Positions 1 to 6,610 of a stretch of 12,158 nucleotides of DNA are shown piece by piece. Below the pieces are notes generated by a model. The model was not told the DNA's origin. It ran no database searches and was given only the letters and a program-made list of their open reading frames with translations. The first letter of the stretch is position 1; each line of letters opens with the position of its first letter. The translations under genes and the position numbers were made by a program. Origin of the DNA: Planctomycetota bacterium (GTDB lineage Bacteria; Planctomycetota; UBA8742; SKZP01; JAIOTL01); NCBI GenBank assembly GCA_021106775.1, contig JAIOTL010000080.1, positions 1 to 12,158 of the forward strand, given 5' to 3'.

Positions 1-890
1 AGTTCCTCAACGATGGGGACCTCTGCCGCAATTGCCATAAAGGTTACGCCATATACAGTGTCAGGTCTTGTCGTAAAAACCCGCATTAGCACCTCATCGG
101 TTGCAGAATCTCTGCGCGTTCCATGTGTCGGGTAATCCTCGGATGCAGGCACAACGGTTTCCGGAGCTTTGACATCTCCGCCAACCAGAAAGTCGATAAA
201 ACAGCCTTCCGAGCGTCCAATCCAATGTCGTTGCATCGCTTTCACCCGTTCTGGCCAATCAAGGCTGTCGAGTCCATCCAGCAGTTCTTGTGCGTACTTT
301 GTGATGCGGAAAAACCATTGCACCATGTCCTTTTGCAGCACGACGCTACCGCAGCGTTCGCATTTTCCGTCGATAACCTGCTCGTTTGCTAGCACTGTCG
401 CGCATTTCTCACACCAGTTCACAGGTGCGTTTTTACGATATGCCAGGTCTTTGTCGAACATTTGCTGAAAGAGCCACTGTGTCCAGCGATAATATTCCGG
501 CGTTGACGTTGCAACTTCGCGAGCCCAGTCATAACCTACACCCCAGCGTTTGAACTGTTCCTTCATTTTGTCGATGTTTTCCGCGATTGTGTCCTTTGGG
601 TGTCTGCCGACTTTGATTGCATAATTCTCAGCGGGCAGACCGAAGGAATCCCAACCCATGGGTGTCATCACTTTTTTTCCACGCATCATTAAGTAACGAG
701 TAACCGCATCGCCGATAATGTAATTCCTGCCATGCCCAACATGTAACGTTCCTGAAGGATACGGGTACATCATCAGGCAGTAAAATTTTTCTCTGGAATT
801 ATCTGAATCGTCAGTTTTGTACAAACCGAGTTTTTCCCATCTATCCTGCCATTTCTTCTCAATATCCTTAAAATTGTAATCAACAGACAT
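1..890 (-). CDS. leuS: Leucyl-tRNA synthetase, N-terminal part (runs off left edge)
   Basis: Class I aminoacyl-tRNA synthetase that charges tRNA-Leu with leucine in the cytoplasm. I translated the reverse strand from ATG at 890-888 and got 296 uninterrupted codons before the window edge. The class I signature is [15 protein letters not shown] (residues 43-57; HVGH at 50-53). It is followed by [13 protein letters not shown] (79-91), a zinc-ribbon-like cysteine set C160-x2-C163 and C177-x2-C180, the WIGRSEG motif (223-229) and the start of the CP1 editing domain with TTRPDT (273-278). This is the bacterial LeuRS order. The KMSKS loop and anticodon-binding domain lie outside the window. The ribosome-binding site AAGGTGA (894-900 on the reverse strand) is 3 bases from the ATG. 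The start matches the usual N-terminus of the family. The gene is divergent from the urocanase-like gene, and its leader is structured (see separate entries). Confidence 0.97.
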   Translation of the reverse strand, partial: MSVDYNFKDIEKKWQDRWEKLGLYKTDDSDNSREKFYCLMMYPYPSGTLHVGHGRNYIIGDAVTRYLMMRGKKVMTPMGWDSFGLPAENYAIKVGRHPKDTIAENIDKMKEQFKRWGVGYDWAREVATSTPEYYRWTQWLFQQMFDKDLAYRKNAPVNWCEKCATVLANEQVIDGKCERCGSVVLQKDMVQWFFRITKYAQELLDGLDSLDWPERVKAMQRHWIGRSEGCFIDFLVGGDVKAPETVVPASEDYPTHGTRRDSATDEVLMRVFTTRPDTVYGVTFMAIAAEVPIVEE

Positions 891-953
891 GATTCACCTT
901 AAATTTATATGTTGTTAAATTTCGAAAATTATTAAGATTATGAAGCGCATAGA

Positions 954-980
954 TTAAGGTCGTACTGCTGTGAGAACCAC
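954..980 (-). CDS. Candidate leader micro-ORF upstream of leuS (8 codons)
   Basis: A GTG at 980-978 lies 7 bases after a perfect AGGAGG (993-988, reverse strand) and opens the peptide MVLTAVRP, stopping with TAA at 956-954. A second reading from TTG at 985-983 gives LLWFSQQYDLNLCAS with four Leu codons (TTG, CTG, CTT, CTA), but its start is only 2 bases from the AGGAGG. The Shine-Dalgarno is much better than that of leuS itself, yet no long ORF follows it. That is the layout of a leader peptide about 65 bases ahead of leuS. Translation of either frame is inference. Confidence 0.35.
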   Translation of the reverse strand: MVLTAVRP

Positions 981-988
981 AGCAACAC
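962..988 (-). promoter_or_regulatory. Hairpin in leuS leader overlapping a strong Shine-Dalgarno
   Basis: On the reverse strand GTGTTGCTGTG (988-978) and CACAGCAGTAC (972-962) form an 11-bp stem (9 Watson-Crick pairs and 2 G-U pairs) around the loop GTTCT (977-973). Its core TGCTGTG/CACAGCA is perfect. The 5' arm starts inside AGGAGGTG (993-986), so folding would compete with ribosome access to that site. No U-tract follows, so it is not a terminator. The same sequence read on the plus strand gives the same stem followed by CACCTCCT, which is identical to the 3' end of 16S rRNA. Confidence 0.5.
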
Positions 989-1021
989 CTCCTGAGAAAT
1001 TAACCTGTGCAAGAATAGAAA

Positions 1022-1049
1022 TTTATACATAATTTCAACTCAATCGAAA
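1022..1049 (-). promoter_or_regulatory. Possible sigma-70 promoter for leuS
   Basis: On the reverse strand TATAAA (1027-1022) lies 16 bases downstream of TTTCGA (1049-1044). The -10 box is 5/6 to consensus and the -35 box only 3/6. Transcription would begin near 1015, giving a leader of about 125 bases that includes the hairpin and micro-ORF. The rest of 891-1223 is AT-rich with no long ORF. I found no convincing promoter for the opposite gene, although TATAAC occurs at 1112-1117 without a matching -35 box. Confidence 0.3.
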
Positions 1050-1223
1050 GCCTGATATTTATCACATTTGTGCAGAATCCGAAACGTAATTCCAGAATTA
1101 TAACAGTGTTTTATAACATAAAGTTTTATCTAAGTTATTTTTATTGTTATTACGATAAATAATGAAGGAATGACAGAAATCATTGATATACTCGGTTTAT
1201 GGCATTTTGTCGAGGAGTTGACA

Positions 1224-2828
1224 ATGAGCAGAGAATATATGCCGATAATTTCACCTACCGGCACGAAAACAACATGTAAATCCTGGCTGACCGAAGGTTT
1301 GATGCGCATGTTTATGAACATGTTTAATCCTGAGATTGCCTCTGACCCCGAAAATCTCATCATTGATAAGGACTCAGTTCAGGCAGTGCGCGACTGGGAA
1401 ACATTCGATGAAATTGTAAATGAACTTAAAATCCTCGAAGCAGATGAAACTTTAGTGATTCAATCGGGCAAACCAGTTGGAATATTTCAGACACATATGA
1501 TGGCACCCAGAGTGCTTATCACGAATTCTATGTTTGTTTGTGATAGTGATTATCGTGAAGTATTTTCCGCATTACAGAAGTCGAAATTAACGCTTAACTC
1601 TGGTTCAACTGTCGGTTCATGGACTTATTCTGGATTTCAGGGTAGTCTTGCTTTTTTTCATTTACTTTACAAACAGATTGCAAATAAACATTTTGACAGG
1701 GATTTAAGCGGTAAGATTGTACTTTCAACAGGTCTTAAAAATTCGTTGGGAGTTGATGCTGTTGCTGCCAACATGCTTGGTGCAACTTTTCTCACTTGTG
1801 AAGAAGATGTAACCATCGTTGAAGAGCTGGTTAAAAAGGGTTTCATCCAACATGAATTAATGAATGTTGATATTGCAATAAACAAAGCGTTTGAGCTAAA
1901 AGCCGCGAAAAAACCTGAATCAATCGTTTACATCGGTAAACCCAACGATCTTTTGAAGGCGATTGTCGGAATGAATCTGGTTCCAAAGGTTGTAACTGAC
2001 AATTCACTCATTGATAGAATTCTTGATATTGACACCATTAAGGAAATTAGAACTCAGGTGCGATATTTGCTTCAATTGCAGGACAGAGGTGCAATTGTAT
2101 TCGATTCTGGCAATGGAATCAGACATATTGCCAGAGGTGCTGGTTTGAAGGATGCTTCGAAGATTCCTGGTTGTTTCAATGAGTATATTCGCGATGAGTT
2201 CTGTGAGGGTAAGGGTGCGTTGAAATGGACTGCACTTTCAGGCAATCTTGATGATATTAAAAGAATTGATAATGCGGTTCTCGAAGCATATCCTGACAAT
2301 GAGGAAATAACATTCTGGATTAAAAAAGTTCAGAAAATTACAAAATTCAGCGGACTACCTACACGCGTGTGCTGGCTTGGTCATGGTGAGAGACGTTATA
2401 TCGCTTCGGTTATTAACAAGCTTGTGCGTGATGAGGAACTTTCGGCACCAGTTATGATAAGTCGAGAAAGTATCGATTCCGGCTCGGTTGTAAATCCGAA
2501 ATGTATTACCGAGAACATGAATGATAAGTCGGATGCAATTTCCGACTGGGTTTTTCTAAATTCGATGTTGAATACAGCGAGCGGTGCGACGCTAGTGAGC
2601 ATTCAGCAGACTCAGGGGGTTTGTGGAAATTCAATAAACACAGGGATTGCGCTTGTTGCCAATGGCTCACCTGAAACAGACAAGCGAATTGGCATGGTTT
2701 TTGCAAACGACCAGGGGTTGGGGATTATGCGTTATGCTGATGCCGGCTATGAGAAGGCAATTCATGCTGCTGTTAAATACGGCTTAATGACGATGAAGAA
2801 TAATAATGGAGATAAGCTCGCAGAATGA
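1224..2828 (+). CDS. Divergent urocanase-family protein (urocanate hydratase-like), probably altered function
   Basis: Family call from colinear similarity with urocanate hydratase (HutU): KSWLTE (19-24), QSGKPVG.F.TH..APRVLI.NS (80-102), GSW.Y.G.QG (131-140), LSG..DI (near 337), then GLPTRVCW (377-384), which matches the urocanase signature holding the catalytic cysteine (here C383), and SDW..LNSMLNTASGAT (440-456) and MRYADAGYE near the end. HutU hydrates urocanate to imidazolonepropionate using tightly bound NAD+ as an electrophile. Here the motifs known to hold NAD are changed: YGGIGRAARNW reads IIDKDSVQAVRDW (46-58), GLGGMGGAQ reads GLKNSLGVD (170-178), TDQTSAHDPLNGYLP is reduced to TDNSLID (258-264) with about 23 residues missing after it, FDYGNN reads FDSGNG (293-298), and HHGGGVGMG reads QQTQGVCGN (461-469). 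I chose ATG 1224 because GAGGAG sits 6 bases upstream and the N-terminus then matches the family. The ATG at 1170 has no spaced ribosome-binding site. Length is 534 residues against about 557 for HutU. No hutH, hutI or hutG is nearby. Family sure, reaction unknown. Confidence 0.85.
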   Translation: MSREYMPIISPTGTKTTCKSWLTEGLMRMFMNMFNPEIASDPENLIIDKDSVQAVRDWETFDEIVNELKILEADETLVIQSGKPVGIFQTHMMAPRVLITNSMFVCDSDYREVFSALQKSKLTLNSGSTVGSWTYSGFQGSLAFFHLLYKQIANKHFDRDLSGKIVLSTGLKNSLGVDAVAANMLGATFLTCEEDVTIVEELVKKGFIQHELMNVDIAINKAFELKAAKKPESIVYIGKPNDLLKAIVGMNLVPKVVTDNSLIDRILDIDTIKEIRTQVRYLLQLQDRGAIVFDSGNGIRHIARGAGLKDASKIPGCFNEYIRDEFCEGKGALKWTALSGNLDDIKRIDNAVLEAYPDNEEITFWIKKVQKITKFSGLPTRVCWLGHGERRYIASVINKLVRDEELSAPVMISRESIDSGSVVNPKCITENMNDKSDAISDWVFLNSMLNTASGATLVSIQQTQGVCGNSINTGIALVANGSPETDKRIGMVFANDQGLGIMRYADAGYEKAIHAAVKYGLMTMKNNNGDKLAE

Positions 2829-3289
2829 AAGATAATGCAATATTCAAATATTCATTAAAGATTTTCTTACCAACTGCGCTGATTGCATCTTTTGTTATGA
2901 TTTATTTACTTGTGTATCATAATATTGTACTTGGGATAAATGCTGCAATTTTGTTTGGTTTGTATGATATGGTCATTTCATCAAGAATTCTAAATAATAT
3001 AGAGAAAGCAAAAGATGATAGAAATGATATTACAAAGCAATATGCTGTGCTTGTTTACGGCTTTTTCATCCGAATGATTATAATCTTTGCCGGTTATTTT
3101 GGGCTTGAATACCTTGAAAAAGCATCAGGAGCATCATTTGCAATAACTTACATAATTCTTCATTTTACGCATATTGCAGGTTTTTCTGTGGTAACAATGA
3201 AGAAAATGAACGCCGAAAAATCGGATAAAGTTGAAGAATCAGAGAAAATGCTTAAATCCGACGAAAATCAGCAAACAAACATTGATTGA
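2825..3289 (+). CDS. Four-helix membrane protein, possibly ATP synthase protein I-like
   Basis: 154 residues. Four hydrophobic segments are visible at about 13-31, 34-52, 76-94 and 103-123, with a charged loop (57-72) between the second and third and a hydrophilic, Glu/Lys-rich tail from 124. The layout of two helices, a basic/charged cytoplasmic loop and two more helices, with an Arg inside helix three (R83), resembles the ATP_synt_I (AtpI/UncI) family, which helps assemble the c-ring of F-type ATP synthase. However, no atp gene is visible, so this is only a shape-based suggestion. Its ATG overlaps the urocanase-like stop in an ATGA, a sign of co-transcription and translational coupling. A weak GGAG lies 13 bases upstream. 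The gene ends 10 bases before the convergent SurA-like gene. A small membrane partner of the urocanase-like protein is an equally open possibility. Confidence 0.6.
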   Translation: MKDNAIFKYSLKIFLPTALIASFVMIYLLVYHNIVLGINAAILFGLYDMVISSRILNNIEKAKDDRNDITKQYAVLVYGFFIRMIIIFAGYFGLEYLEKASGASFAITYIILHFTHIAGFSVVTMKKMNAEKSDKVEESEKMLKSDENQQTNID

Positions 3290-3291
3290 AA

Positions 3292-3312
3292 TACGCCAAT
3301 TACTTCGGCGTA
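3292..3312. terminator. Weak hairpin between convergent genes
   Basis: TACGCC (3292-3297) and GGCGTA (3307-3312) form a 6-bp stem with a 9-base loop in the 10-base gap between two convergent genes. It overlaps the last codons and stop of the minus-strand gene. There is no U-tract on either side, so a bidirectional terminator role rests mainly on position. Confidence 0.3.
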
Positions 3313-4628
3313 ACAAGGTCGCCTGGAATAATAGTCGCTTCACGAATGAGAATGTTGCTGAATCTCTCTCGAAACTCATTCCAGAGTTCGTTCTGCAAAC
3401 GCCTGAAAAGCTCAACCTGCACCAACATCGAGGAAAACGATGCTAAACCTTCCTGCTTCTTATTCACGAGAAATATAATCACAATTTTGTCAGAAAGTTC
3501 AATCGTTGAGCATAGCCTTGGAAGCTGTTTCGCGTTATTAATCTCATAAATTATCTGTGGTTCCTCATCGTTTAACTGCGTCAGTTTCTCGCGTTTAGGC
3601 ACCCAAAAAGGATAAACCGCTTTCGTATGCTGTATGAATTTATCCTTTGCATCTTTCATGTCTGCATCCTTGAGCATATTCTCAATCTCACTCCGATAAA
3701 CATTGATTTTTTCGAGAATTTTATCGTAGTTTGTCGGCAGAATCGGTATTTCAAGGCGATATAACTCGACATTCGTTACGTTGGAGACAGGTTGACGACG
3801 ATACTCCTCGCGCAGTTCGCGCGGCGTAACATCAAGTGTAATATCAATCCTAAAATCAGGGTGATTCGAAATAAGCCAGAGTGTACGCTGTTGATTAAGC
3901 TGATTAATAATCTGTTCCCTGAATTCAAGATATGAAAGATTGTTTACAGCAAGAACTTCACCCCATTTGTCGTTGGCAGCATCGTCATCGCCAAAAATTC
4001 CGTGCTGACGTTTAGAGTCGTTTATCGCACTTCTTATTGATTCCTCAGGGACTGACCCGAGGTACATTTTCAATTCACCGGCTTTGTGTTTGTATAGAAT
4101 ATCAAGCATTTTACGTTCGAAATTGCGATAAAGTGCGTTTAACTCAGCTTCCTTGAGCATCGTGCTGTAACCGCCGCGACCTTCAAGGTCAAAAGGTGAT
4201 TGCGACATATTATTGCGAATATCCTGCAAATACTCGATATAGTTGATAAGATCCTTCTGAATATCCTTGCTTGTGATTACGTCGCCGTTTACCAGTGCGA
4301 AAGTATAATCGAGGTCAACCAAAATCTCTTTTGGCGCGAGTGCTTGCGGAATCGAAGGTATAAAAGTGTCAACATTTTCTTCTGTAGTTTCGTCAGTTTT
4401 GTCGTTATGCTCGGGTAGAGGTTTTGTGGTCTCTTCAGCATTAACTTGAGAATCTACAGCATTATCAGTTGAAAACTTTCTTTCCTTCAAATCAACAAGT
4501 TGAGATAGCGAATCGTTCCCAGAAACAGTGACTTCCGAAGTGTTAATGTCGGATACGATATCGTGGGTTGCGCAACCTAAGTATAAAATGACCGAGAAAA
4601 TTGCTGCGATTGCTTGAATATGTTTCAT
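3300..4628 (-). CDS. SurA-like lipoprotein (peptidyl-prolyl isomerase/chaperone family, parvulin domain degenerate)
   Basis: 442 residues. The N-terminus (MKHIQAIAAIFSVILYLGC) is a signal peptide ending in an imperfect lipobox (YLG-C19; Tyr at -3 is unusual). A low-complexity Ser/Thr/Glu-rich linker follows (about 25-100), then ALVNGDVITSKDI (111-123), the typical opening of SurA/PpiD-type chaperone domains, and a helical stretch (125-260). VTPRELREEYRR (268-279) and VELYRLEIP (287-295) lead into a region (about 355-398) with the strand pattern of a parvulin core (IIYEINNAKQLP, KIVIIFLVNKKQEGLASF), and a final helix as in SurA. The usual parvulin catalytic pattern is not evident, so chaperone rather than isomerase activity is more likely. 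The family binds unfolded outer-membrane proteins in the periplasm. The ribosome-binding site is weak. The start is fixed by the signal peptide. Confidence 0.7.
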   Translation of the reverse strand: MKHIQAIAAIFSVILYLGCATHDIVSDINTSEVTVSGNDSLSQLVDLKERKFSTDNAVDSQVNAEETTKPLPEHNDKTDETTEENVDTFIPSIPQALAPKEILVDLDYTFALVNGDVITSKDIQKDLINYIEYLQDIRNNMSQSPFDLEGRGGYSTMLKEAELNALYRNFERKMLDILYKHKAGELKMYLGSVPEESIRSAINDSKRQHGIFGDDDAANDKWGEVLAVNNLSYLEFREQIINQLNQQRTLWLISNHPDFRIDITLDVTPRELREEYRRQPVSNVTNVELYRLEIPILPTNYDKILEKINVYRSEIENMLKDADMKDAKDKFIQHTKAVYPFWVPKREKLTQLNDEEPQIIYEINNAKQLPRLCSTIELSDKIVIIFLVNKKQEGLASFSSMLVQVELFRRLQNELWNEFRERFSNILIREATIIPGDLVTPK

Positions 4629-4658
4629 TTGTGCTCACTGGGTGATTAAAGACGTTGA

Positions 4659-4687
4659 ATTATAATTCACTATACCCAAATTACAAA
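4659..4687 (-). promoter_or_regulatory. Possible promoter for the SurA-like lipoprotein gene
   Basis: On the reverse strand a consensus TATAAT (4664-4659) lies 17 bases after TTTGTA (4687-4682), a poor -35 box. The start point would be about 25 bases before the ATG at 4628. A second near-consensus TATAGT sits just upstream (4673-4668). Confidence 0.4.
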
Positions 4688-4713
4688 GTTTTTTAAGAAT
4701 ATAGATTTTATAC

Positions 4714-4768
4714 CACAGAGATACAGAAAATGTCATTCTGAACGGAGTGAGTGAACATTCCCTGTGTC
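4714..4768. repeat. Dispersed-repeat-like intergenic segment
   Basis: The 208-base gap 4629-4836 contains GTCATTCTGAACGGAGTGAG (4732-4751), bounded by short inverted repeats AATGT (4729-4733) and ACATT (4755-4759) and by CACAG (4714-4718) and CTGTG (4762-4766). Variants of this string are, from memory, common in intergenic repeats of many uncultured bacterial genomes. Only one copy is in this window, so repeat status is not shown here. Confidence 0.35.
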
Positions 4769-4836
4769 ATTGCTAGGGTGTGCAAGCACAATATGCAAAG
4801 GGGACGGATAGAAAGTGTCAGAAAGTCTGCCCAGGT

Positions 4837-5343
4837 TTACCTGCCCGAAGTCATTTCTTTGATGTTCTTCGAGATTACCTCAAGGGTTTGGTCTTTGAGC
4901 TTTAGGACGTATTTGTCATCGTCGAAAATGTAGATGTCGCCTTTCTTTGACATAAGTGGATTGCCATATTTCACAATGAGCTGGTCAATTAGCGCAAGCC
5001 GAAATGCCGGGTCATTATGCACATCCGCATTCTGTAAATACGAAATTTTATAAACGCTTTTGAGATTGTAATTCAGGAAATAGCTGACATTGCTGAAATA
5101 AGGATGTCGTGTCAGCACTTCTCTGTACTCGAAAAAAACAGGGTCAGCATTGTAAACTTTTTCGATTGTTGGTCGCATATCACGTAGTTCAGACAGTGAA
5201 AGTCCGATGATTTTGTCAGGAATTGGATAATCATCTGTAATAATCGGTGGTGGAAATTTATAAGGGGATGGAGTTTTCGGCATTTCACGCGGGGTGCCAC
5301 AGCCGACCAACAACAAACAAAAAATAATCAGAATTCTTAGCAT
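4837..5343 (-). CDS. Small lipoprotein of unknown function
   Basis: 168 residues. MLRILIIFCLLLVGC is a clear lipoprotein signal peptide with a good lipobox L12-V13-G14-C15, followed by a Pro-rich spacer (to about residue 45), so the mature protein should be membrane-anchored and face the periplasm. The soluble part begins IGLSLSELRDMRPTIEKVY and ends LIDQLIVKYGNPLMSKKGDIYIFDDDKYVLKL. The pattern 'loop, KYGNP, two strands' recalls small alpha/beta lipoprotein domains of the BamE type, but I cannot assign a family. It lies 208 bases upstream of the SurA-like gene on the same strand; both are envelope lipoproteins. The 81-base gap to the divergent receiver gene must hold its promoter, but no good -35/-10 pair is visible for it. 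Confidence 0.75.
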   Translation of the reverse strand: MLRILIIFCLLLVGCGTPREMPKTPSPYKFPPPIITDDYPIPDKIIGLSLSELRDMRPTIEKVYNADPVFFEYREVLTRHPYFSNVSYFLNYNLKSVYKISYLQNADVHNDPAFRLALIDQLIVKYGNPLMSKKGDIYIFDDDKYVLKLKDQTLEVISKNIKEMTSGR

Positions 5344-5371
5344 AGATTATCCGAAGTTTTTATATTAAAAT

Positions 5372-5401
5372 TTTACACTTCAGTATAACATTGTTTATTG
5401 T
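5372..5401 (+). promoter_or_regulatory. Possible promoter for the receiver-domain gene
   Basis: TTTACA (5372-5377) is followed after 18 bases by TATTGT (5396-5401), 5/6 and 4/6 to the sigma-70 boxes. It lies in the 81-base divergent gap. Transcription would start about 15 bases before the start codon. Confidence 0.3.
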
Positions 5402-5424
5402 AATGTGAATTTCAGGAGTAAAAT

Positions 5425-5904
5425 GTGAGTCAGAAAAAAGCAGATTTCCCGCTAAAGTGCCTGCGCGAGAATTATAACCGGAAAGTCCGCGTAATTATTG
5501 CTGACGACAAGGACAGATACCTCAACCATTGGCGTGCAGTGCTTGATTCTGATATATTTGAACTGAAATTCGGATACAATGCTAATGAAATTCTTGATGC
5601 TTTCGACGGTGATGCAAGTGCGTTTGATGTGTTAATCAGCGATATTTCAATGCATACTGAAGATGAGAAAGGAATTTTAGGCAATATGCAGGGGGAATTT
5701 GCTGGTGTCAGCTTATCGATGAAACTCCGTAAAATGGGCTTTACAGGCGACATCGCGCTTGTTTCAACGGGTATTGACGATTTTATCGGGCAGATTTTGT
5801 GTCATTTTATTATGGGCTTCTTCGGTGTTGACTGGCTTGTGCCGAAACGCACTTTAGTCAAAGGTAATCCGGTATTTCTTCGCAGACGGCTTTTCTGGAA
5901 ATAA
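5425..5904 (+). CDS. Stand-alone response-regulator receiver protein, atypical
   Basis: 159 residues with the receiver (CheY-like) core: VRVIIADDKD puts the Mg-binding acid pair at D27-D28, VLISDIS puts the phospho-acceptor at D73, IALVSTG supplies the conserved Ser/Thr (S114/T115) and LVPKR the conserved Lys (K141). Two departures stand out. About 13 extra residues (HTEDEKGILGNMQGEF, 77-92) lie directly after the phosphorylation site, in the loop that normally contacts partners. A hydrophobic stretch (ILCHFIMGFFGVDWLV, 124-139) fills the alpha4-beta5 segment. There is no output domain and no histidine kinase nearby. The start is GTG at 5425, with AGGAG 6 bases upstream; the overlapping ATG at 5423 is out of frame and stops at once. 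The gene lies 40 bases ahead of pcm, so co-transcription is likely. Confidence 0.8.
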   Translation: MSQKKADFPLKCLRENYNRKVRVIIADDKDRYLNHWRAVLDSDIFELKFGYNANEILDAFDGDASAFDVLISDISMHTEDEKGILGNMQGEFAGVSLSMKLRKMGFTGDIALVSTGIDDFIGQILCHFIMGFFGVDWLVPKRTLVKGNPVFLRRRLFWK

Positions 5905-5944
5905 ATTATCGTAAATAATTAAAAAAGAACCAGATTGGGAAACG

Positions 5945-6610
5945 ATGACGGAAATTCCTGAACATAATTTTAGCAAACAGCACAAAGCGCTTATGCAAGA
6001 GCTGACTTCAAGAACATATTACCGCGATGCAATTACTGATAATCGGATTTTGCATGCATTTCGCAAAGTAAAACGTCATTATTTCGTCCCGAGAACCTTA
6101 ATTTCGGATGCATATTTCAATGGACCGCTGCCCATAGGGTTCGAACAAACAATCAGTCAGCCGTATATCATTGCACACATGTTAAGTCTGCTCAAGATGA
6201 AACCGACACACAAGGTGCTGGAAATCGGCACAGGTTCAGGTTATCAAACCGCATTGTTGTGTGAATTAGCAGATTTTGTCTTCAGCGTGGAAAGAATTCC
6301 TGAATTGGCGGAAAAAGCGCAAAAAGTGCTGAAATTGCTGCCTTACGAGAATTATGATGTAAGTGTTCACGATGGCAGCACAGGTTGGCAAGTGAAGGCA
6401 CCTTTTGATGCAATTGTTGTATCCGCTGAGATGCCTGCATTCCCGCAATCCTTATTCAATCAGCTTAAAGACGGCGGAACACTTGTTGCACCGGTTAAAC
6501 GCCAAGCAGATACATATTTGCTCGTTGTGCAAAACATTAACGGCAAGCCGCATAAAACCTGGGATATTGCCGTGCGCTTTGTCCCCATCATTGGTGCTGA
6601 GGGATATTAA
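5945..6610 (+). CDS. pcm: Protein-L-isoaspartate O-methyltransferase
   Basis: Cytoplasmic repair enzyme that transfers a methyl group from S-adenosylmethionine to L-isoaspartyl residues of aged proteins, the first step in converting them back to aspartate. The 221 residues cover the full family length. RHYFVP (44-49) and the substrate-side motif EQTISQPY (67-74) are followed by the SAM-binding motif I VLEIGTGSGYQTA (91-103), an acidic residue after the second strand (FSVERIPELAEKA), motif II-like PFDAIVVSA, LKDGGTLVAPV and the characteristic C-terminal RFVPIIGAEGY. The ATG is preceded by GGGA at a short distance, and the translated N-terminus fits the family. No surE or rpoS, frequent neighbours elsewhere, is seen. 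No terminator is evident after the stop. Confidence 0.95.
   Translation: MTEIPEHNFSKQHKALMQELTSRTYYRDAITDNRILHAFRKVKRHYFVPRTLISDAYFNGPLPIGFEQTISQPYIIAHMLSLLKMKPTHKVLEIGTGSGYQTALLCELADFVFSVERIPELAEKAQKVLKLLPYENYDVSVHDGSTGWQVKAPFDAIVVSAEMPAFPQSLFNQLKDGGTLVAPVKRQADTYLLVVQNINGKPHKTWDIAVRFVPIIGAEGY

Noticed and set aside
123..468. Plus-strand ORFs within 123-468
   Set aside because: They lie opposite leuS, whose reverse-strand reading frame is unambiguous.
1170..1223. Upstream ATG at 1170 as the start of the urocanase-like gene
   Set aside because: GAAGGA abuts this ATG with no spacing, and the extra 18 residues have no counterpart in the family. ATG 1224 has GAGGAG at ideal spacing.
2825..3289. 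Assigning the membrane protein firmly as atpI
   Set aside because: Only helix layout supports it. There is no conserved motif I can be sure of and no ATP synthase gene is nearby.
4830..4844. CAGG/CCTG hairpin at the stop of the small lipoprotein gene as a terminator
   Set aside because: The stem is only 4 bp and has no U-tract on the coding strand.
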